Positions 7,357 to 12,312 of a stretch of 17,233 nucleotides of DNA are shown here, piece by piece. The position numbers were made by a program, and so were the translations under genes. Every line of letters begins with the position of its first letter. Position 1 is the first letter of the stretch. The notes below the pieces were generated by a model. That model did not search any database, was not told the origin of the DNA, and saw only the letters and a program-made list of their open reading frames with translations. This stretch comes from an uncultured Bacteroides sp. GTDB taxonomy: Bacteria > Bacteroidota > Bacteroidia > Bacteroidales > Bacteroidaceae. The DNA lies in the NCBI GenBank assembly GCA_900556845.1, contig USQO01000041.1, positions 1 through 17,233 of the forward strand. Reading direction: 5' to 3'.

Positions 7357-7360
7357 TTTG
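7330..7360 (+). promoter_or_regulatory. Promoter of small RNA copy 2
   Basis: TTTG (7330-7333), a 19-nt spacer and TACCTTTG (7353-7360) form a full match to the Bacteroides -33/-7 consensus. It is one of the two best promoters in the window. Transcription should start near 7364. Confidence 0.8.
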
Positions 7361-7363
7361 CAT

Positions 7364-7428
7364 CGTGTTTTTCATAGTATTAGATTTAAGGTTAACAAAG
7401 GTTGGAGTACAGCGGTACTCCTTTTTTT
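7364..7428 (+). ncRNA. Short repeated RNA gene, copy 2 (about 65 nt)
   Basis: A consensus promoter lies directly upstream and an intrinsic terminator ends the unit: stem GGAGTAC/GTACTCC (7404-7410 with 7415-7421), loop AGCG, seven T at 7422-7428. The predicted RNA has a 40-nt, apparently unstructured AU-rich 5' part, a shape common for trans-acting small RNAs. Bases 7379-7430 are identical to 1-52. No gene follows in the same direction, so it is not a leader of a downstream gene. It ends right at the stop codon of the convergent rdgB. Families of paralogous small RNAs are known in Bacteroides; I cannot say whether this is one of them. Confidence 0.65.
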
Positions 7429-7431
7429 ATT

Positions 7432-8025
7432 TTATGCCATTTGTTCTTTGTTTTGCAGATATTCACACAGTGCAGCTACAGCACGGGCACGGTGGCTGAT
7501 TTTATTTTTTTCCGTATTTCCCATTTCAGCAAATGTTTCATTGTATCCTTCGGGAATAAATACAGGATCGTATCCAAAACCGGAATTACCACGTTTGGCT
7601 TCAATAATCCGACCTTTTACGATTCCTTCGAACAAATGTTTATTTCCTTTTTCAATTAAGCAGATAGCAGTTCTAAACTGTGCATTACGGTTTGTTTTTC
7701 CAGCCATTTCAGTCAGTAACTTCTTCATGTTTGCTTCCGAATCATGGCCTTCACCACCCGCATATCGGGCCGAATAAATACCTGGTGCGCCATTCAGTGC
7801 TTCAACCTCCAAGCCTGTATCGTCGGCAAAGCAGTCCAAACCATAGTTTGTATAGATATACGCTGCTTTTAATTCTGCATTGCCTTCCAGTGTATCGGCT
7901 GTTTCAGGAATATCTGCATGGCAGTTAATATCATTCAGACTCAGGATTTCTACCTTATCACCCAATATAGCTCTAATTTCCTCCAATTTATGAGCGTTAT
8001 TGGTTGCAAAAACTAATTTCTTCAT
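7432..8025 (-). CDS. rdgB: dITP/XTP pyrophosphatase (RdgB/HAM1 family)
   Basis: 197 residues from the ATG at 8025, matching the family's usual length; upstream in-frame codons lack an ATG, and the promoter lies just before this start with AAAGAAA as ribosome site. The enzyme hydrolyses non-canonical purine nucleoside triphosphates (dITP, XTP) to monophosphates, keeping them out of DNA and RNA. Family motifs: VFATNNAHKLEEI near the N-terminus, ADDTGLEVEALNGAPGIYSA with the catalytic and metal-binding acidic residues, GFGYDPVF, and SHRARA near the C-terminus. It has its own promoter (8055-8085), so it need not be co-transcribed with the upstream radical SAM gene. The repeated small RNA gene converges on its 3' end with only one base between. 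Confidence 0.95.
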   Translation of the reverse strand: MKKLVFATNNAHKLEEIRAILGDKVEILSLNDINCHADIPETADTLEGNAELKAAYIYTNYGLDCFADDTGLEVEALNGAPGIYSARYAGGEGHDSEANMKKLLTEMAGKTNRNAQFRTAICLIEKGNKHLFEGIVKGRIIEAKRGNSGFGYDPVFIPEGYNETFAEMGNTEKNKISHRARAVAALCEYLQNKEQMA

Positions 8026-8054
8026 AAAATGTATTTCTTTAAAAATCAATTATA

Positions 8055-8085
8055 CAAAAATAAAGAATTAATCCTGAAGGCCAAA
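8055..8085 (-). promoter_or_regulatory. Promoter of rdgB
   Basis: On the minus strand: TTTG (8085-8082), a 19-nt spacer, TATTTTTG (8062-8055). This is a full consensus match, giving a leader of about 26 nt before the ATG at 8025. Confidence 0.8.
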
Positions 8086-8108
8086 TAGTCCAAACATATA
8101 TTACCTGA

Positions 8109-9209
8109 TTATGATTTGCACTCGGCAGCTCTTTTAAGACGCTCTAAATGACAGAACAGTAAATCTCCATTGTTATCGTGTAAATGCATACCGTTCCCTT
8201 CACAATAGCGGAAGAATGTGCATGAGGCACAGCTTCCTTTCTTCATCCAGGCACGATCTCTGAAAGATTTGAAACGATGTTCCCATACATACATAAAATC
8301 ATCCTGATAGATATTACCTTGTGAATAATCAGAACGTATACTTGGGCATGCAGAAATGGAACCGTCAGCTAGTACGGAAGCTACACTGATGCCTGCGTTA
8401 CATGTATAGAAACTATCACGTACTTCGGCTTCATAACTTCCAAGAAAACCTTCACATCCGTAACTGGCTGTTATTTTTCCTTCCAGGCGTACCTGTTTGA
8501 TAAATTCCATGAGTCCCATAAAATCTTTGTCTTCTAGTTGGAATTCAGGATAGCGAGCTGCACGGCCTACTGGAAAGATTGTAAATAGCCGCCAGCGGCG
8601 GACTCCTGCTTTATAAAGTTCATCTTTCAGCTGTTTGAGATAGGAATAATTCCGACGGTTTACGCAAGTCACTACATCCCATATTATTTCTGTTTGACGA
8701 CTTAACATGCGAATGGCATTCATGGCACCTTCATGACTTTCAGGATGTCCCCGTAGCCAGTTATGATCGTCGGCAAAACCGTCCAGACTGACAGTGATGG
8801 AGTGCAAACCAGCTTCCAGTAAGCTTTGCAGGCGTGAGGCAGTCAGATAAAGGCCGTTTGTTACCATTCCCCACGGATATCCTCGTTGGTATAGTGCCAG
8901 TCCTACCTTCTCTAAGTCCTTACGTACCAAAGGTTCACCCCCTGTGATAACGATGCTTACTTCATGTGGATTTACATGAGGAGTTATACTATCTATTACA
9001 CGCAGGAAGTCGGCAGCAGGCATATCAGGAATATCAGTTGTGCTTTTACAATCGCTGCCACAATGCTTGCAGTGGACGTTACAACGCTGCGTGCACTCCC
9101 AGAATAGCTGTTTCAGCGGATGTATTTTCTTTTGATTCTGGCGTATCTGTCGGAATACCTCCAAGGCCAGTCGTTTACGTAAAGAAAGTCGCTCTACCGG
9201 TGTTTTCAT
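8109..9209 (-). CDS. Radical SAM/SPASM protein of the rSAM/lipoprotein system
   Basis: 366 residues. The radical SAM core has CNVHCKHC (43-50) for the catalytic [4Fe-4S] cluster and TGGEP (89-93) for SAM. A C-terminal SPASM domain is indicated by cysteines C270, C288, C327, C330, C336 and C353 (CASCTFFRYC at 327-336), which would hold auxiliary Fe-S clusters. This domain is typical of enzymes that modify peptides or proteins made next door. The gene overlaps the lipoprotein gene by ATGA (9206-9209), so translation is coupled. The pair fits the family described in TIGRFAM as rSAM/lipoprotein system (TIGR04133 with TIGR04134, from memory). The modification and target are unknown; the lipoprotein is the obvious candidate partner. 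Confidence 0.88.
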   Translation of the reverse strand: MKTPVERLSLRKRLALEVFRQIRQNQKKIHPLKQLFWECTQRCNVHCKHCGSDCKSTTDIPDMPAADFLRVIDSITPHVNPHEVSIVITGGEPLVRKDLEKVGLALYQRGYPWGMVTNGLYLTASRLQSLLEAGLHSITVSLDGFADDHNWLRGHPESHEGAMNAIRMLSRQTEIIWDVVTCVNRRNYSYLKQLKDELYKAGVRRWRLFTIFPVGRAARYPEFQLEDKDFMGLMEFIKQVRLEGKITASYGCEGFLGSYEAEVRDSFYTCNAGISVASVLADGSISACPSIRSDYSQGNIYQDDFMYVWEHRFKSFRDRAWMKKGSCASCTFFRYCEGNGMHLHDNNGDLLFCHLERLKRAAECKS

Positions 9210-9670
9210 GATTCTTTTTTATCCAGTTCAAAATCTGCTGTCTGACTGTCACTTCCCTGATACCATCCTTCACCGTTTTCAGGTTTCATTTTTAATAGGG
9301 TAGAATCGGCTTTATGAGTTCCCGAAGGATCTTCACATACAACACGTAAATAATCGGATGCTGTCATTTCTTTCTGGTAGACATAATTCCCGTCTTTGTC
9401 TGTGTAAACCGTGTCATTATTATACGGCGAAGTTTGTTCTGTCCCATTGTTCGAAATAACGGGTTTTACAATAACTCGTGCACCTTCTATGCTGTTCTGA
9501 CTTTCTTTGTCTGCTACATTTCCTTTTACTTCATATTTAGCATAAGGAGTACCATATTCTAAAGGAATATCGCCTGATGAATCGCAGGAAGCATATCCTA
9601 ATAAAGCCAATATAGAAGAGAGAAGACTGTTGAAAACTTTCAACCACTTTGATTTTGATTTTCTTTTCAT
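9206..9670 (-). CDS. Putative lipoprotein paired with the radical SAM enzyme
   Basis: 154 residues from the ATG at 9670, chosen over the ATG at 9682 because GGAAAA precedes it and the protein then begins with a clean basic, hydrophobic signal (MKRKSKSKWLKVF). The likely lipidated residue is C29 in LGYASC; Tyr at -3 is unusual for a lipobox. After the anchor, EYGTPYAKYEVKGNV leads into a beta-sandwich like the carboxypeptidase-regulatory fold (EGARVIV, DTVYTDKDGNYVYQ, DYLRVVCEDPSG). It is the first gene of a two-gene operon with the radical SAM/SPASM protein. The product should sit on the periplasmic or outer face of the envelope. Possible substrate of the enzyme, but no modification site can be read. 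No clear promoter was found between it and the divergent RNA gene. Confidence 0.8.
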   Translation of the reverse strand: MKRKSKSKWLKVFNSLLSSILALLGYASCDSSGDIPLEYGTPYAKYEVKGNVADKESQNSIEGARVIVKPVISNNGTEQTSPYNNDTVYTDKDGNYVYQKEMTASDYLRVVCEDPSGTHKADSTLLKMKPENGEGWYQGSDSQTADFELDKKES

Positions 9671-9687
9671 AATATTTTCCATTTAAA

Positions 9688-9705
9688 ATCCAAACAACGT
9701 TGGAT
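9688..9705. promoter_or_regulatory. Small dyad upstream of the lipoprotein gene
   Basis: ATCCAA (9688-9693) and TTGGAT (9700-9705) form a perfect 6-bp dyad around a 6-nt centre, 18 nt before the lipoprotein ATG. It could be an operator for the lipoprotein/rSAM operon or chance. Confidence 0.2.
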
Positions 9706-9733
9706 AATTCATTAATAATTAACTTTAGTTCTA

Positions 9734-9741
9734 TATCTTTG
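9734..9741 (+). promoter_or_regulatory. -7 element of the 110-nt RNA gene
   Basis: TATCTTTG matches TAnnTTTG. The -33 position (about 9709-9714) has no TTTG. The predicted start is near 9745, where the folded RNA begins. Confidence 0.55.
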
Positions 9742-9744
9742 TAT

Positions 9745-9854
9745 CAGGATGTTAAGAGGAAGCAGGCTCTGCTGAAGAGCAACCTACCAGCAATAAGCAT
9801 CCTGACGGTACGCAGTAATGCTACTTGGGGAGGCGGCCACACGCCTCTCTTTTT
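9745..9854 (+). ncRNA. Structured small RNA, about 110 nt, unidentified
   Basis: A -7 box sits just upstream and a strong intrinsic terminator ends the unit: GAGGCG/CGCCTC (9830-9835 with 9842-9847) followed by TCTTTTT. Between them, TCAGGATG (9744-9751) pairs perfectly with CATCCTGA (9798-9805), enclosing a hairpin GCTCT/AGAGC with a 5-nt loop; AGTA/TACT around ATGC forms another small hairpin. The stretch is clearly richer in G and C than the surrounding intergenic DNA. No reading frame of note is present and no gene follows on this strand, so it is likely a stand-alone RNA. It is divergent from the lipoprotein/rSAM operon and lies about 40 nt from the end of IS110 element 2. I do not recognise the family. 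Confidence 0.6.
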
Positions 9855-9898
9855 GTATTACTGATATCGTCTGATATGACTAAGAAAACCTGAGCCAT

Positions 9899-10067
9899 AA
9901 TCCTATGGTAAAACAAACTTTCCACAGCAGACACCACATAATGGGCTGCAAGTTCCTTTATCAGTCAAACCATTAATGAGGGTTACAAACTGTTTTGAGC
10001 GGACTCTAAAGCCGCATAGTTATGATAGCATTTCCCTCAAAAGAAAGTTGTTTTACCTTATAGGATT
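9899..10067 (-). ncRNA. Candidate bridge-type RNA in the tail of IS110 element 2
   Basis: Downstream of the transposase on its own strand, 169 nt are bounded by a near-perfect inverted repeat: 10067-10048 and 9916-9899 pair over 18 bp with a two-base bulge. Inside, GAGGG/CCCTC (10038-10034 with 9982-9978) encloses a hairpin GCGG/CCGC (10015-9999), and a separate hairpin with CTGC/GCAG ends spans 9949-9927. A basal helix carrying two stem-loop modules, with this length and position, fits the general plan of IS110 bridge RNAs (a target-binding and a donor-binding loop). Its first base lies 5 nt past the transposase stop, so it may be processed from the transposase transcript; no TAnnTTTG box is seen for it. 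Guide pairing was not established. Confidence 0.5.
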
Positions 10068-10072
10068 CTGTA

Positions 10073-11158
10073 TCATTTGACAACACACGGTACATATTCC
10101 TTTTCTTGTTTGAGTACATAATATATTCTGTTTACAAGCCGTCTGGCAATCTTTATGATCGACTTCTGGGGATTCATACGTTTGCGGTATTCCGTATAGG
10201 CTACGGTCATGGCCGGGTCCTTACGTATTGCAATCCATGCAGCTTCCACCAGAAGGCACCGGAGCATGAAATGGCAGCGCACCGTTATGTCTCCTGTGCC
10301 GTTACTCTCACCGCTGGAATGGCACATGGGTACCAGACCGATGAAAGAGGCCAGATGGTCTGCATTCTTGAAACGGACAATGTCGTCAAGTTCCACCATC
10401 AGGGTGGCGGCTGTTGTAACGCCTATTCCGGGAACTGAAGTCAGAAGGCGTATCGGTTTCTCAAAAGGTGCCTTTCGTGATATTTCACGGATGGCACGTG
10501 TCTCCTGAAGAAGCATCTTACGCAAACGCACGAACTGTTCCAGGTGCAGTTCCAAAGTCTTCTTACCATACTCTGTTGAGAGTTCGAGAGAATGCAGCCA
10601 GGTCAGGAAACGTTTTGACCAACACCCTATCGAACATCGGGTAAACTCTTCGGGTATCTCCACTCCATGAAAACGAAGCAATGACTTGATTCGGTTTTTC
10701 GCACGGGTACTGTCTTTTACTATCAGGTTTCTCATCCTTATCAAAGAGCGCATTTCGAGGACATCTGCCTTGGGAACATATATCCCTTCCAGCGAACCGG
10801 AACGCAATTCACGAGCCAGCTTGTTGCAGTCCACGGCATCCGTCTTACGAAGCTTTTCCTTACTCATAGTCGGTACATCGGCAGGATTGACCACGATGTT
10901 GGTTATCCCTAAATCCGTCAGCTTCTCGTGTATCCAAAAGCCGCAGAACCCGGCTTCATAAACAGAGAAGTAATTGGCTCCCGGATAATTGCTGACAAGA
11001 TACTTGTGCAACGCTTCCGGCTCGGGACTTTGGCTGAATCGCTTCAGAACGCTATGCTCTGATAAAATTGCAACCGACCAACTCTTCAGATGGATATCAA
11101 TTCCTACATAAATATTTTGTCCACTAAAATCTAATTTGTTACTTTGTACGCACTTCAT
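10073..11158 (-). CDS. IS110-family transposase (DEDD recombinase), element 2
   Basis: 361 residues, apparently intact. The RuvC-like DEDD domain shows D21 (GIDIHLKSW), E68 (YEAGFCGF) and D107/D110 (KTDAVDCNKLAR). The C-terminal transposase_20 domain contains SVPGIG (241-246), FIGLVP (272-277) and HSSGES (280-285), where S281 or S282 is the likely catalytic serine, then FMLRCLLVEAAW. It is shorter than, and only distantly similar to, transposase 1, so the two elements are separate arrivals. Its coding DNA looks richer in G and C than the neighbouring intergenic DNA. A -7 box lies upstream at 11200-11207. The long non-coding part of the element follows the gene rather than preceding it. Confidence 0.92.
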   Translation of the reverse strand: MKCVQSNKLDFSGQNIYVGIDIHLKSWSVAILSEHSVLKRFSQSPEPEALHKYLVSNYPGANYFSVYEAGFCGFWIHEKLTDLGITNIVVNPADVPTMSKEKLRKTDAVDCNKLARELRSGSLEGIYVPKADVLEMRSLIRMRNLIVKDSTRAKNRIKSLLRFHGVEIPEEFTRCSIGCWSKRFLTWLHSLELSTEYGKKTLELHLEQFVRLRKMLLQETRAIREISRKAPFEKPIRLLTSVPGIGVTTAATLMVELDDIVRFKNADHLASFIGLVPMCHSSGESNGTGDITVRCHFMLRCLLVEAAWIAIRKDPAMTVAYTEYRKRMNPQKSIIKIARRLVNRIYYVLKQEKEYVPCVVK

Positions 11159-11199
11159 AAGCTATATCGTTATTGGTTAATATTGTTTTTCGTTATACA

Positions 11200-11207
11200 C
11201 AAAGTTA
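11200..11207 (-). promoter_or_regulatory. -7 element of transposase 2
   Basis: On the minus strand this reads TAACTTTG, matching TAnnTTTG, about 40 nt before the start codon. The -33 position (about 11227-11230) is AAAA on the minus strand, so the integrated promoter lacks its upstream box. Joining of the element's ends in a circle could supply one. Confidence 0.45.
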
Positions 11208-11355
11208 ACTATAATGGTATAGCTTTTTTTAGTGTTATCTTATGTTATACGTCATTTCCGATTTTAAACATAGGAACTGTTTTTTAAGGTTTCTATTCTA
11301 TAAATGAGTAAATTACGAATTTACTGCGTAAGATAAGAATTTTTTATATTAATAT

Positions 11356-11393
11356 AAAAAAGAGGTTGCAAAAACTTTTGCAACCTCTTTTTT
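11356..11393. terminator. Terminator of the leuS-yitT operon
   Basis: AAAAAAGAGGTTGCAAAA pairs with TTTTGCAACCTCTTTTTT across a two-base centre, a near-perfect hairpin with A- and T-runs on both sides. It starts 12 nt past the yitT stop and can work in both directions. Confidence 0.88.
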
Positions 11394-11404
11394 AGTATCT
11401 CTGG

Positions 11405-12301
11405 TTATTTTACTTTCAGCTTATCAAACCCTTCTCCGTAGACACCAACAACGTTACTTTGCGAAATAAACGCATTAGGGTCAATATCTTTCACAAGACG
11501 GAAGATATCCAGCATTTCGCTCTTTTTGGCCAGCACCACTACTACTTTGATTTCCTGTTTGCTATACCAGCCTTGTCCGTCCAGAAGAGTCACACCACGG
11601 TTTACCCGTGTGGCAATTCCTTCGGCTATTTCATTATACTTTTTCGAAAAGATAAGGAATTGAACCGATTGTCGGGTACTGTTGATAACATAGTCGATAA
11701 CGATACTCATAATAAACAGTACGCAGAAGCCGAATAAGACACGACGCCAGTCGTGAAAAATAAAATAGCAGGATGAAATAATGATAATATCGCAATACAT
11801 CATCATCCGTCCCAGCGTAATATCTTTGTATTTATTGATTATCCAAGCTATGATGTCTGTACCGCCAGTACTTCCATTGTTACAGAATACGATACCGATT
11901 CCAAATCCCAATAAACCGGCACCTATCACGCAGGCCATAAAGTCTTGTCCGGGACCCAGCAGTTGAGGAAGGTTGCCTTCGCTGTCTTTGAGAATCATCT
12001 GGAATAACCAGAGCAGGAACGTAAGCATGAATATGGCATAAATGGTCTTTATGCTGAATTTCGGACCCAGTATTTTCAGGGCAAATCCCATAAATATGGC
12101 ATTAATGATGAAATACGAAACCTGTATTTCCAGTCCTGTTGCATAATAAATAATAGCTGCAATACCTGTTACTCCTCCTGTTGTAATTTGGTAAGGCAGC
12201 AAAAAAGCAGCCCAGCCAATTGCATAACAGATGAGTCCGAAAGTAATGGCCAGGTAGTCTCTCGACTCCCGGCCTAACTTTTTCTTTAAAAGTGCTTCCA
12301 T
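11405..12301 (-). CDS. YitT family membrane protein (DUF161/DUF2179)
   Basis: 298 residues, the usual length. The N-terminal half is an integral membrane domain with about five or six hydrophobic segments (roughly 16-36, 43-56, 62-78, 85-104, 121-140, 168-205). It carries the duplicated glycine-rich motif of the family: TTGGVTG (40-46) and GSTGGTD (143-149). Residues from about 215 form the soluble DUF2179 domain (RGVTLLDGQGWYS, then IKVVVVLAKK), expected on the cytoplasmic side. The transported or sensed molecule is unknown for the family. The start codon lies 11 nt after the leuS stop, so the two are one operon; a strong terminator follows. Confidence 0.9.
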   Translation of the reverse strand: MEALLKKKLGRESRDYLAITFGLICYAIGWAAFLLPYQITTGGVTGIAAIIYYATGLEIQVSYFIINAIFMGFALKILGPKFSIKTIYAIFMLTFLLWLFQMILKDSEGNLPQLLGPGQDFMACVIGAGLLGFGIGIVFCNNGSTGGTDIIAWIINKYKDITLGRMMMYCDIIIISSCYFIFHDWRRVLFGFCVLFIMSIVIDYVINSTRQSVQFLIFSKKYNEIAEGIATRVNRGVTLLDGQGWYSKQEIKVVVVLAKKSEMLDIFRLVKDIDPNAFISQSNVVGVYGEGFDKLKVK

Positions 12302-12312
12302 TCAGCAGACAT

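Larger units (their letters stand above)
9895..11225 (-). mobile_element. IS110-family insertion sequence, element 2 (ends approximate)
   Basis: The element is defined by the transposase (10073-11158) and the inverted-repeat-bounded tail after it (9899-10067). The outer ends are estimates. A related motif occurs near both ends in the same plus-strand orientation: CCTATGGTAAAAC (9901-9913) and CTATAATGGTATAG (11209-11222), the latter itself a small palindrome. No long terminal inverted repeats are visible. The element lies between the structured RNA gene and the terminator of yitT. Confidence 0.6.

Noticed and set aside
1..7430. The 52-bp direct repeats as ends of a 7.4-kb mobile element or a CRISPR remnant
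   Set aside because: Copy 2 is explained by a promoter and terminator as an RNA gene; the DNA between copies is mostly housekeeping genes, and there is no repeat-spacer pattern.
9744..9770. Resemblance to the SRP RNA tip (CAGG ... GGAAGCAG)
   Set aside because: The bases between the two motifs cannot form the short helix and GNRA-type tetraloop of SRP RNA, and the long-range helix differs, so the similarity looks accidental.
9857..9876. Short direct repeat CTGATAT twice within 20 nt
   Set aside because: Too short to interpret in AT-rich DNA; it may mark the border of IS110 element 2 but nothing else supports that.
11308..11324. Perfect small palindrome GTAAATT/AATTTAC
   Set aside because: Seven AT-rich pairs with a 3-nt centre and no T-run or promoter nearby; it can arise by chance.
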